45,152 nt of DNA from Zopfochytrium polystomum (taxonomy: Eukaryota > Chytridiomycota > Chytridiomycetes > Chytridiales > Chytridiaceae): contig JAIVFJ010000412.1 in NCBI GenBank assembly GCA_025765615.1, positions 1-45,152 on the forward strand, in the 5' to 3' direction. Numbering within the stretch: the first letter of the stretch is position 1; each line of letters starts with the position of its first letter. This document shows, piece after piece, positions 9,310-18,442 of this stretch. A model generated the notes under the pieces. That model made no database searches and was not told the DNA's origin. It saw nothing but the letters and a program-made list of their open reading frames with translations. The translations under genes and the position numbers were made by a program.

Positions 9310-9320
9310 ATAATTCACTT
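9310..9320 (+). promoter_or_regulatory. Self-primer binding site (Tf1 type)
   Basis: ATAATTCACTT, two bases inside the 5' LTR, is the exact reverse complement of AAGTGAATTAT at 9227-9237, the predicted first 11 nt of the transcript. In Tf1 and related elements the first 11 nt of the mRNA fold back and prime minus-strand synthesis. No usual tRNA-complementary site (TGG...) follows the LTR. The match is also present in copy 1. Confidence 0.75.
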
Positions 9321-9347
9321 CACCCTCTCCTACTACTCTCTGCCATC

Positions 9348-10268
9348 ATGTCTGACCCAAACAACACCTTCCCTGATGCAACTGCCTTCCAAGCCTTGAT
9401 GGACCAATTACAAGCCCTTTCAAGACAGACACACCAACTTCAAGAACAAGTCCTTCACCAGCAGCACCAGCTTCAACAACAACTTCACCAACAAGAACAT
9501 CAAGCTCTTCCCCTGCCAGCCAACCAAGCAAGAGAGCCCAAGGTTCCCAGCCCTGACAAGTTCACTGGGCTGGCCAAAGACCTTAGGAACTTTATGGCCA
9601 CTGTGGAGAATGTCATCCTTCTCCAACCTTCAAGATTTCCCAGTGAGCAAGTCAAGGTTCTTTTCACAAGCACCCTCCTGTCTGGTCAAGCTCAATCATG
9701 GTACAGATCTCTCCCAAGCACACCCACCACCCTGCAAGAGCTCTGGGAGGGGCTGGAGGCTACCTTTGGTGACCCCTACGCATCTTGGACAGCAAGATCC
9801 AAGCTCAAGCATATCAAGCAAGGAAAGCAATCTTGTGTGGCCTACACAAACCAATTCAAGCAACTAGCCAGAGACTCTGGATACAATGATGCAGCTCTGA
9901 TGGAGCTGTACCATGATGGTCTCCATGAGTCTATCCAAGACATGCTCTCCCAGTCTCTGCACATCCCTGAGACCTTGGAAGAGTACATTCTCCTTGCCAT
10001 CAAGATTGACAACAGACTCTACTCCAAGAGGCTGAAGCAAAGACAAGTAGGAACTACATCAAGACCTACCCCAGTCCCTCAAGCTCTTACAGTTCCTGAA
10101 CCCATGCAAGTGGATGCAGTTGAGACACTTCCTAAGGGTCCTCTGAGCCAAGAGGAGAAAACAAGGAGGGCCCAGCAGGGACTGTGTTTCTACTGTGGCT
10201 CCAAGGAACACGCTGTCAAGGACTGCCCAAGGAAGAAGCACCCAAACTCCCAGGTCCAGGCTCACTGA
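9348..10268 (+). CDS. Retrotransposon Gag, copy 2
   Basis: 306-residue Gag starting 40 bp after the 5' LTR. Residues about 10-60 are Gln/His-rich with heptad-like spacing; a retrotransposon gag core follows (RNFMATVENVILLQPS; AQSWYRSLPSTPTTLQELWE), then a linker and a CCHC zinc knuckle with Cys280, Cys283, His288 and Cys293. Gag builds the virus-like particle and binds genomic RNA. The frame ends 25 bases past the first base of a CCCAAAC slippery heptamer, beyond which pol is read in the -1 frame. Near identity to the Gag of copy 1 shows both copies come from one recent source. An intact Gag in an RT-less element suggests it still contributes particle protein. Confidence 0.95.
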   Translation: MSDPNNTFPDATAFQALMDQLQALSRQTHQLQEQVLHQQHQLQQQLHQQEHQALPLPANQAREPKVPSPDKFTGLAKDLRNFMATVENVILLQPSRFPSEQVKVLFTSTLLSGQAQSWYRSLPSTPTTLQELWEGLEATFGDPYASWTARSKLKHIKQGKQSCVAYTNQFKQLARDSGYNDAALMELYHDGLHESIQDMLSQSLHIPETLEEYILLAIKIDNRLYSKRLKQRQVGTTSRPTPVPQALTVPEPMQVDAVETLPKGPLSQEEKTRRAQQGLCFYCGSKEHAVKDCPRKKHPNSQVQAH

Positions 10269-10286
10269 GGGGCAATTCCCTGGACC
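10241..10286 (+). promoter_or_regulatory. -1 ribosomal frameshift signal at gag-pol junction
   Basis: The heptamer C CCA AAC (10241-10247) is in the gag reading frame as X XXY YYZ. After a 5-nt spacer, GGTCCAGG (10253-10260) pairs perfectly with CCTGGACC (10279-10286) around an 18-nt loop that holds the gag stop codon. Slippage by -1 enters the pol frame as Pro-Lys. The same arrangement is in copy 1. Heptamer, spacer and stem follow the standard layout; efficiency is unknown. Confidence 0.75.
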
Positions 10287-12553
10287 CTCCTCCAAGCTGC
10301 CCCTGTTTCATCACCACCACCAGCACCACAAACACCTCAGATTCCAAGCCCCACCAACTCACCATGGATGTCAAGATTCAACTCTCACCCAAGTCAACCA
10401 TCACAACCAAGGCCCTTATAGACTCTGGATCATCCTGCAACATCATTGATGCCACCCTTGCCAAGTCTTGTGCCATTCCCACCATCAAGAAATCCACACC
10501 CCTCAAGGTCCACTTTGCCAATCATGCTCTGTTCAAGGAAATCAGCCATGAAACCAAGCTAAACCTCCACATCCAAGACTTTCCACCATCCATGGTCAAC
10601 CTGGAAGTATTGGATCTTGGCTCACCCACATTCTCTGTCATCCTGGGATTACCATGGCTGCAAGCCCAGAACCCTGACATTGATTGGGTCACTGGTCAAG
10701 TCCAACCTCCACCAATTGGAACAGTCACCCAAAACTCAAGTCAAGCCTCCAAGTCTCATGCTCTCAAGTCCCTGATTCAAGGTTCTCAGCCTAGTATCCA
10801 AGGTCAACCACAAATGACAGCTCCAGTATCAGCCTGCAGCTCACAGATCCCAGCCAAGATTCAAATTTCACAGTTCACAGTTCATAGTCAAGATTCCAGT
10901 ACAGCTCATAGAGCTCACAGTCATGGCCAAGTCTGTAGTTCACAGAACCCACAGTCAAAGATTCAAGTACCACAGTTCACAGTCCAAATTCAAGATTCAA
11001 GCTCCACAGCTCACAGTCTTTGCCAAGAACAGAACCCTCAGTCAAAGATTCAAGAATCGCAGTTCCCAGTCAAGAATTCAAGCCCCACTGCTGATGAGCA
11101 CAGAAGGACAGACCTTGCACCTGAAGGGGGAGATGGTTTCACCCCACCATCCAAGACACACCTTTCACTGTTTCCTGACAGTGTGTGGGCCCATGCTATT
11201 TCCAAGGACCCCAAGCCTCACAAGATTCAAATCAGCCAAGAGGAGGAAAAACTTGAGATACTCAAGACAAGGCATGATGCAGCAACAGCTGGACACCCAG
11301 GAGAGCACAAGACATATGAGCTTGTTTCCAGAGACTTCTACTGGCCGGGCATGAGGAAGTACATCAAGAACTATGTCAGCAGCTGTGAAACCTGTCAAAG
11401 AAACAAATCCAGCAGACACAAGCCCTATGGACTTCTGGAGCCCCTCCCAATCGCCATCAGCCCTTGGTCATCAATATCCATGGACTTCATTGTGAAACTT
11501 CCCCCATCCCATGGATTTGACTCTATCCTTGTTGTCATCTGCAGAAGGACAAAGTTGGCCCATTTTATCCCCTGCACTGAGAATATAGATGCACAAGGAA
11601 CAGCAGACCTGTTTTTGCAGCACATATTCAGGCTCCATGGGCTGCCTCAGTCAATCATCAGTGACAGAGGACCTCAGTTCAGATCTCAATTTTGGAAAGC
11701 ACTCACAGCAGCCCTTGGAATCAAGTCTCAACTGTCAACTGCTTATCACCCTCAGACTGATGGACAAACAGAAAGAACAAACCAGACTCTGGAGCAGTAT
11801 TTGAGGTGCTATGTCAGCTATCAACAGGATGATTGGCCCACCCTCCTTCCGCTGGCAGAATTTGCTCTCAACAATTCTCTCCACTCAAGCACCCAGCTAT
11901 CTCCTTTCTTTGCAACCTATGGCTTCAATCCAAGAGGAGATCTTCTGGGACAAGAGACCCTATCCAATGTCCAAGCTCCTGCTGTGGCTTCACACTTGCA
12001 TAAGCTCAAGATCATCAGCACCTTCCTGGACTCCACCCTGAAGCAAGCCCAAGAAGATGCCTCAAGATTCGCCAACACTCACAGAATGGACCATGACCTT
12101 GCTGTGGGTCAGCAAGTTTGGCTTCTGAGGAAGAACTTGCAGACCAAAAGACCAAGTCCCAAGCTAGACAACCTCAAGTTGGGACCTTTCAAGATCTTGG
12201 AGCAAATCAATCCAGTCACCTTCAAGCTGGATCTCCCTGCATCCATGAAGATTCACCCAGTTTTCCATGTCAGCCTTTTGGAGAAGTTTGTGGCCAATTC
12301 CATTCCAGGCAGAGTTGTTCCTCCTCCTCCTCCAGTTGAGGTAGAAGGTGAAGAGGAATTTGAGGTTGAACAAATCTTGGATGCCAAGTGGTTTGGAAGG
12401 ACACTCAAGTTCCTTGTTAAGTGGAAAGGTTACTCAGATGCTGACAACACCTGGGAACCTGAGTCAAACCTCACTCACTGCCAAGACCTTCTGCTCAAGT
12501 TCAAGACCAGGTACCCCACCAAGTTGCAGAAGAGGCCTAAAAGGGGGAGATGA
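10241..12553 (+). CDS. Pol lacking RT/RNase H: aspartic protease, integrase, chromodomain
   Basis: Read in -1 frame from gag; an ATG at 10184 in this frame is probably incidental. Protease: active-site DSG at 10421-10429 and ILGLPWL near 10640. A Ser/Gln-rich spacer (about 10760-11110) holds degenerate repeats such as SKIQVPQFTVQIQDSS. Integrase: zinc residues in HDAATAGH (from 11273) and Cys codons at 11384 and 11393; catalytic Asp 11483, Asp 11663 and Glu 11771 with 35 residues between the last two (DD35E). GPF motif near 12181; chromodomain about 12350-12500 (FEVEQIL, LVKWKGYSDADNTWEPE). Integrase cuts and joins element ends; chromodomains steer integration to particular chromatin. No YxDD reverse transcriptase or RNase H motif lies between protease and integrase. 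The stop codon sits directly before the 3' LTR. Confidence 0.93.
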   Translation, partial: PKLPGPGSLRGNSLDPPPSCPCFITTTSTTNTSDSKPHQLTMDVKIQLSPKSTITTKALIDSGSSCNIIDATLAKSCAIPTIKKSTPLKVHFANHALFKEISHETKLNLHIQDFPPSMVNLEVLDLGSPTFSVILGLPWLQAQNPDIDWVTGQVQPPPIGTVTQNSSQASKSHALKSLIQGSQPSIQGQPQMTAPVSACSSQIPAKIQISQFTVHSQDSSTAHRAHSHGQVCSSQNPQSKIQVPQFTVQIQDSSSTAHSLCQEQNPQSKIQESQFPVKNSSPTADEHRRTDLAPEGGDGFTPPSKTHLSLFPDSVWAHAISKDPKPHKIQISQEEEKLEILKTRHDAATAGHPGEHKTYELVSRDFYWPGMRKYIKNYVSSCETCQRNKSSRHKPYGLLEPLPIAISPWSSISMDFIVKLPPSHGFDSILVVICRRTKLAHFIPCTENIDAQGTADLFLQHIFRLHGLPQSIISDRGPQFRSQFWKALTAALGIKSQLSTAYHPQTDGQTERTNQTLEQYLRCYVSYQQDDWPTLLPLAEFALNNSLHSSTQLSPFFATYGFNPRGDLLGQETLSNVQAPAVASHLHKLKIISTFLDSTLKQAQEDASRFANTHRMDHDLAVGQQVWLLRKNLQTKRPSPKLDNLKLGPFKILEQINPVTFKLDLPASMKIHPVFHVSLLEKFVANSIPGRVVPPPPPVEVEGEEEFEVEQILDAKWFGRTLKFLVKWKGYSDADNTWEPESNLTHCQDLLLKFKTRYPTKLQKRPKRGR
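12539..12550 (+). promoter_or_regulatory. Polypurine tract
   Basis: AAAAGGGGGAGA just before the 3' LTR (12554) is the usual place for plus-strand priming. It overlaps the last codons of pol. An identical tract sits beside the matching LTR of copy 1. Confidence 0.8.
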
Positions 12554-12916
12554 TGTTATGAATCACCCTCTGGAAACCTCTGGAACCTTCTAGAACATTC
12601 CTTCATGGAACCTTGTGGAACCTTCTGGAACCTTCTGGAACCTTCTAGAACATTCCTTCATGGAACCTTGTGGAACCTTCTGGAACCTTCTTTGCTTTCC
12701 TGACTTGTCTTGTTGTCATTGGTATCATTGGTATCATTGTATTACTAATTGCTCTTTCTGGAACTTTCTTTGAGTCTTGACAAGGAAGACTCTCAAAAGG
12801 TATAAAAGGGGGATGGGGGACCTGTCCCATCCCTCAAGTGAATTATTGTTTCCAATACAATCATCACTCCTCTCAGTTCCTTGTCTGCCTTGCCCTGTCC
12901 TGCCCTGTTCCTGACA
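12554..12916 (+). repeat. LTR (3' LTR of copy 2)
   Basis: Direct copy of 8945-9307, no difference seen by eye. It includes the heat-shock-element-like arrays (12608-12690), the proximal box (about 12756-12768) and the TATA box, so it could drive transcription into the flank at 12917 onward. Confidence 0.97.
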
Positions 12917-12921
12917 CAGTG

Positions 12922-13560
12922 CCTCCCACCTCTATACTTCGCTTCCTGAGCAAGTAGGAAGTGAGGAGCTTACTATCCTACGACTTCTGGATTTGGGGGA
13001 GGCAAGGAGCGTGCAAGCAAGTTGTTGCAAATGAACTTTTGTCTTACTCAGCTTGAGTGACAGGGGAAATTGTTCATGTTTGTGCATAGTTTTCGCACTT
13101 GGCTTTTACATCACAATGAGTCGTTGGGCACAGCTGGTGAACGCTACCCAGGCCGTTTCAGCAGCTGGTCGCGAGGTGACGTAGATGAGCATTTGAAAAA
13201 GGTTCGAGATTATCTCGGGTATGCCGGATTTGCCAGGTTCATGAGTGCAAAGAGCTTTGAGCTGGATCTGAATGTTGCTCTGAGGTCGTTTATGGACATC
13301 CTGGATGAATTACATCGTCCCAGGAATTACGACACGCTGTCAAGGGAGAGGCAGAGTACAGAAGGCCAGCGAATTTGATCGCAGGCCGATAGGAGGAAAA
13401 CTGCTCTTGCAGACTTGGAGAAACACAGGCTATCTGCCAGTTGGTAGATTTGACAAGTGAATGCGCTTGGTGACGTCATGTTAATGTCGGAGAACTCTGG
13501 GTATCACACGCTGCACAACCAGGTGAAGTGGAGAAGGCAAGGAGCGTTTTGCAGGCACGC
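12922..13560 (+). CDS. Small hypothetical ORF in otherwise unassigned flank
   Basis: The best frame is 13070-13378, 102 codons (MFMFVHSFRTWLLHH..., ...GRFSSWSRGDVDEHLKKVRDYLGYAGF...). It has ordinary amino-acid composition but no domain I recognise. It could be part of a larger decayed gene or a chance ORF. The 3' LTR of copy 2 lies upstream and could supply a promoter. The rest of the interval shows no gene. Confidence 0.25.
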
Positions 13561-13596
13561 CGAGGATGTGGGTGAGGAAGTGGATCGAGGTCGCGG

Positions 13597-14601
13597 ATGA
13601 TATGGGCGACGAAGAAGGCAACGACGATTAAGCGGACGATGGTGAGGACTCTGACGATGACGCGGAGGGCTGTGACGACGACGAACACGACAATGACGAC
13701 GACGATAAAGCGGCCGGGCGCGAGACTGGTCTGTTTTTTGGTCGTTCTTCGGTCAGGCTCCCCCCCCTTAAGAAAGCGCTCCAACGCGAGCTCGCCTCCG
13801 TGCCCCTCGGCCAGCTCCTCGCTGCCCAGCAAACAATGACGAGCCGCGACTTCGACAAGCTCCGCGCCGGCATCCGCGCTACGCGCCCGATCCCGACTCC
13901 GACTCCAACTCCGACTCTGACGCCCCCACCTCCTCGTGTGCCGCAACCCCGACCACCAAACCACCCCGCGGAGCCGCTGCCGCGCCCGCAAAGCGCAGCT
14001 CCAAGCAAGCGCTGGCCGAAACGACGTCGAAGCTGGTGTCGCGGTTCCGGCAGGTGGTGGACAGCTCGGGATCCGCGGTTCGACCGGCTGTCGGGGCACT
14101 TTGAAGACGGGCTGTTTGCGCAGTCGTACGCGTTTATCAAGGAGTACGAGAAGAGCGAGGTGGATATGTTGAGGAAGGAGATTGCGAAAGTGAAGGACAA
14201 GGAGAGGAAGATGGAGTTGGAGAGGGCGCTGGACACAGCATTTTGCATTTGGTACCGACCTCGCGCGTCTCACCTGCGTTATGACCAGCTGTCGAGACTC
14301 AAGACGAAGGAGCAGCCTTCTCGACGGCCAAGAGGCCGTTCTTCCTCAAGAAAGGTGAGTGTCGGCTTGCGGTGTTCAGGGGGAGCGAAGGAGCTGGCCG
14401 TGTCTGATGGATCCATTTTCGCTCACGATCGCTCTCTCGTCCACTTTCTTCTTTTCTTTGCACTCCAGCCGACGCCAAGGAGTTGCGCTCGTCGAGCAGT
14501 ACAAGAACCTCGGGTCCGTCAGGGTCAACAAGATGATGGAGAAGCGACGCAAGAAGAACTGGGCGACCGAGAGGCAGTACATGCCGTACCAGCGGCGGTA
14601 A
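13597..14601 (+). pseudogene. RRP36: RRP36 (rRNA biogenesis factor) pseudogene
   Basis: RRP36 is a nucleolar protein needed for early 35S pre-rRNA cleavage and 40S subunit formation. Its conserved blocks appear in order: acidic N-terminus (EDSDDDAEGCDDDEHDND), LKKALQRELASVPLGQLLAA, VSRFRQVVD, RDPRFDRLSGHFEDGLF, YAFIKEYEKSEVDMLRKEI, KRPFFLKK, then after a probable intron (GTGAGT at about 14355 to CAG at about 14468) VEQYKNLGSVRVNKMMEKRRKKN and the terminal RQYMPYQRR. They lie in different frames: an in-frame TAA follows MGDEEGNDD near 13627, and frame changes occur near 13895, 14065, 14290-14330 and 14487. The middle helical stretch before KRPFFLKK is short. I infer a decayed copy, with a working gene expected elsewhere; clustered sequencing indels are the alternative. 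Confidence 0.75.
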
Positions 14602-14864
14602 GGGGCGCAGTGAGAGTGCTGCTGCTGCCACTGCTGCTGCTGCTTGCTTGCTTGCTTGCTTGCTTTCAGGAGGAGTCAACAGTCGCTGGGGGGCAGCAGC
14701 AGCAGTAGCGCATATCAATACACGTTAGCGAGTAGAGTATCCATTCCATCACAGTAATGCTCCCAACGAGCAAGGCATGGAAAATTTATTAGACAGAGAA
14801 AAAGTGCAGACGGGGTGGTTGACTCCCGCATTGCCGATCATCAACCATCGATCGGCTGCCCGCG

Positions 14865-16901
14865 ATGGCCTCCTCCTCCTCGATCCCGGCATCGCTAACG
14901 CCGACCTCCTCCTCACCCTCATCGCTGCGATCGCCGCCCCCGCCGCGATCCACCTCCCTCCGTGCGGCCGGCCGCACCTCGCTAACCTCGCGGAGCACCG
15001 TCGAATCCCTCCTCAGGCTTCTGCTCACGCTCCTCCTGGCCGTCCCGATCCTGCTCCTCGCCCTCCGCGACGCCCGTCACCTCACCCAGCTGTATGTGTG
15101 GCGCCAGCCGACGGTCTCGCGCTCGGTGCTTTTCTTGCACTGGCGGTCCAAGACGTTCCACATCGAGCCGCGGCAGGTCGACCATGTGGTGCCGTGGGGG
15201 CTGGCCGTGCTCGCCATCGGGGTGATGGCCGTAGGAGCAAGACCCGGGCGGAGGGCGATGGTGCCGAGAGTCGCCGTGCTGGCGGTGATGGCTTTCGTAA
15301 GCATCAATTATCGGATCGCTGCCGTCGGATTCCTGATCACACCACTTCTCCTCCTCTCTCCAGGCCCTCCTGTTCTGGACCTACACCGACGCCACCTCGA
15401 TCTATGCGCAGCTCCGCCCCTTCTTCACCGGGGCGGTCTACCACCAAATGGAATCGATCCTCCCGCGCCAGGACGCCCTCGCCATCATCACCCTCGCAAC
15501 GTCCCTCCAGTCGCGCGCGGGGCAGGCTAACGAGACGGACCACGACTGGCTGCACCTCTACACGGCTGCGCACGGGCCGAAAGTCTGGCTGCTGAACCCG
15601 GACGTCGACGTGCCGTTCCCGTGGTCGTTCGTGACGGTGTTCCTGGTGCTCCTGGCCGCCAGCTCGCTGCGGCACCGGTACACGGTGCACCTGAGCCGCG
15701 GGCGGTGGCGGTTCGTGCCGCGCGTGCCGGACCCGGAGTACGCGGACGGCGACGACTCGTGGGAGAATGTTGCAGACGCGCCGACGGGCGAAGAGGCGGA
15801 GCAGGCTAATATGGCGAAGAATGTTGGCGAAAAGGACGCAGCCGTCGGCAACGAGCAACGGGCGTTTGCGGCGACGCCGCCGCTGCACCGGTTCCCTTTA
15901 AAGTACCCGACCGAGGCGCAAGCCGCGGCCGGCCGCACGTTCCACGCGCGCCGCGCGACGCGGCGTCTCGTTCAGCGGGCCGTCTTTGCGGTACTGATCT
16001 TGGTCGTGCTCGGCATGGACGCGATCACGTATTTCAGCGTGCGGTCGCTCTCGACGCGCGTCGCGTCCGGCGACTATGTGCCGACGCACGTTTTCTTGGT
16101 GGTGGACGTTGCGCCGCTGGAGGGCAGCGCGGCCGAGGTGCAGGGGCGGCTGGAGGAGGTAGGGAGAGCGTTGGCAGGAGGCAGCGGCAACGGAACCGGG
16201 AAGGCGGCTGGCGCCGCGGCCGCTGCGGCGGGGCCGCAGCTGCCGCCAAAGTTCCCGATGCGCCCGATCCCGTATATTCGCGAGTGGAAGCCAGAGTACC
16301 CGTTGCCGACCATAACGTTCTTTATCATCATTGGGTAACACCAGTTTCGTTGTTTCTCCTTTCGCAACGCGCTCGACTGACCTCTTTAAAACTCGGAACC
16401 CACAGCCTCGTCCACCTCGCGCTGCCGCCCTTCACAACGCCGCGCGCCCGCCTTCTCGTCCACGAAGACCGCCTCGTCGCGATCCCGCTCACCTACCCTA
16501 CCTCGCACCACACCCTGCCCTTCTCCGTCGTGACGGGGATCGACCTGCGCAGCGAAGACTCCCCGCACGGCCCAACGCTGCTCCGCTTCCGGCGGTTCGG
16601 CGCGCGCTCCTCGCGCAACCGGCGCCGCTCGCCGTCGCCGTCGCCGGACGCGCTGGCGATGCCGGAGCCGTACCGGCGCCGTGCGCGGCGGGTACGCGGG
16701 TACTTGTACGCTGGGGTCGGGGACGTCGGGGTCGGGGCGGCGGAGGATTTGTGCGTGGTGGTGGTGCGGACGGAGAAGGGGTTTGCTGACGGGGATTGGG
16801 AGGTGCAGGTGCAGGGGCTGGATGTGCTGTCGCTGAGGGATTTGCTGGCGGACGCGGTCGGCAGGTACAAGGAGATGGTCGGGGTCGACGCCGTGGCGTA
16901 A
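14865..16901 (+). CDS. Multi-pass membrane protein, three exons, function unknown
   Basis: Exons 14865-15296, 15364-16334 and 16406-16901 join in phase across GT-AG introns of about 70 bp. After a Ser/Pro-rich N-terminus there are about six hydrophobic segments: LLRLLLTLLLAVPILLLAL, PWGLAVLAIGVMAVGA, one around AVLAVMAFALLFWTY (spanning intron 1), PWSFVTVFLVLLAASSL, RAVFAVLILVVLGMDAITYF, and PLPTITFFIIIGLVHLALPP (spanning intron 2). A charged loop with Ala/Gly-rich insertions lies between the fifth and sixth. The C-terminal soluble part is Arg-rich. I recognise no transporter or enzyme signature. High GC and codon use resemble the peptidase at 32.7-34.9 kb, consistent with a native gene. A T-run lies about 90 bp past the stop. 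Confidence 0.75.
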
Positions 16902-16989
16902 GCAAACCGTGGTGGTGGAGGGGAGAGCTTTGGGTTGAACCTCGTCGGGTTTTTGTCGTCAAGATCGATCTTCACGGGTGTTGAAGGGC

Positions 16990-17017
16990 TTTTTTTTTTT
17001 TTTTTTTTTTTTTTTTT
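16990..17017. repeat. Poly-T run
   Basis: About 28 T downstream of the multi-pass membrane-protein gene. The following 300 bp up to 17335 hold no gene that I can see. Confidence 0.85.
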
Positions 17018-17334
17018 CGTTCTCGCTTTCGCTCGCGTTTCTGTTGAAATATCGCTACCCGCTGATGCGGTTGTGTGTTGAATTGTTAAGCCTGAGGGAA
17101 GTGTGGTGGTCAGCAAGGGTGCGAGAGTTTAATGAGTGCAAGGTTGTTTGTTGAAAAAGTCAGAGGACGATAAACAAGCAACCTTGTTGCTTTGGTCTCG
17201 ATCGATGCCGCTTCGGATCTTTTCTGTCCAAGAACACGATGCCCGCAGTGCGTAGCTGTTCTAAGGAAGCGTTAGATATGATATTATTTTTTATGAGATC
17301 GTTGACGCTGGGTCGTTGACGCGGAGGTCGCACC

Positions 17335-17850
17335 TTGGCGAAAAACCGAAACCCAGAACCATGGAGTCATACACGGTCCGACCGCAACCACTCCGTCATG
17401 TCCGTCAACTCCTCCGCAACCATGCCCGTGTCCAAACACAGCCGAAAGCACACGACCAGCCGTCCCACTACACCTTCCTCCTGGGTCCGTAAATACCTGC
17501 CCACGATCATCTCAGCCGCGTCCTTGACGCTCGGCGCCGCGCCTAGCGCACGCTGTGTGGATTCAGACGAGATCAGCGCACTGGATGGCGATGACTCTGT
17601 TCATTGCACTGCCTTGGTATCAGCCGCGGCGAGCGGTAATGCTGACCTGGTGCAAGTGCTTCTTGACTACGGCGCCCAAGCGGACACCAGGGATGAGGAA
17701 AAAAAGACAGCGTTGCATCATGCATGCGAATGGGGACATTCAAGAGACAAGATATTGACGCAAAGTGCAGAGGAAATTGGACGCCAGTGAATTATGCAAG
17801 TGGCAACGAAACTGATGAAATTGAGGAGCACTTGCGAAGCTGGTCAAAGA
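17335..17850 (+). pseudogene. Ankyrin-repeat gene relic 1
   Basis: The open frame (151 codons) has a Ser/Thr-rich start and a clear ankyrin unit: CTALVSAAASGNADLVQVLLDYGAQADTRD split here as CTALVSAAASGNADLVQ and VLLDYGAQADTRDEE, then KKTALHHACEWGH. After this the frame breaks, and the expected next helix pair is only traceable in another frame (KLDASELCK). It resembles the C-terminal repeats of the intact genes at 19928-21472 and 29949-31448. I infer a truncated family member. Confidence 0.6.
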
Positions 17851-18442
17851 ACGGCAAAGGAGGAGGAAATGCACCGCACCGGAGTGCTCAATAGAAGGAA
17901 CAAAGAGAAAGGATTGTCCATCGAAACGTCATTTAAGAAACACCTGCCGAGCAGTATTATGAAGCCAGTGAGGAGAGGCTCGATTCCTTCCAATTTCTGA
18001 GATTTCTCTTTGCGACAAACCCAAACACCAGCTGGACCCCTGGGTGGACCCAAAGATGGAGCAGCAGCAGCAATTGCGGTTGCACGTTGTCCGACCGTTC
18101 AGCCGGAGCTTCAAAGAACAGATAGCAAAGAGGGTGAAGGTCGGCATCATGATTCACGGTTACAGGCTTGCGAAAGGATCATTGACCCTTGCCCGCGAGG
18201 CTCCAAACAAACAACTTCGGCAATTCCAAGTCGACAGTCGCGAGAAGATGAAAGGAGAGAGTATGTACTTGTGCGCTCCTCGTAGCGTCGTTCCGTCCCT
18301 GCGTAATGGTTGTTGCGCTTTTAAGATGCAACACAGGGTTGTTGGAAGGAGAGAGATGAGCGGCAGCATCGTCTCGCGGAGGTGAGTGCCCCACAAAGAG
18401 GACCATCGCCATCGCAATGCACGCTTACGCCTCTCGTTACAG
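17851..18442. other. Unassigned sequence between ankyrin relics
   Basis: Several short overlapping frames, none with a recognised domain. A plausible intron (GTGAGT at 18382 to CAG at 18442) lies directly before the next ankyrin relic, so part of this stretch may be its former 5' exon. Confidence 0.35.

Larger units (their letters stand above)
8945..12916 (+). mobile_element. Ty3/Gypsy chromovirus-type LTR retrotransposon, copy 2 (no RT or RNase H)
   Basis: A 3972-bp element with two 363-bp LTRs (8945-9307 and 12554-12916) that look identical by eye, flanked by the 5-bp duplication CAGTG (8940-8944 and 12917-12921). Order: LTR, 11-nt self-primer site, gag, -1 frameshift signal, protease, repeat-rich spacer, integrase (zinc domain, DD35E core, GPF motif), chromodomain, polypurine tract, LTR. 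The pol frame is continuous but passes from protease to integrase without any reverse transcriptase or RNase H, which lie between them in Ty3/Gypsy elements. All other parts are open. I infer a non-autonomous but recently mobile element mobilised by an RT-bearing relative. Confidence 0.96.

Noticed and set aside
10184..10240. Separate ATG start for pol
   Set aside because: It lies inside gag; the in-phase slippery heptamer and stem explain pol expression better.
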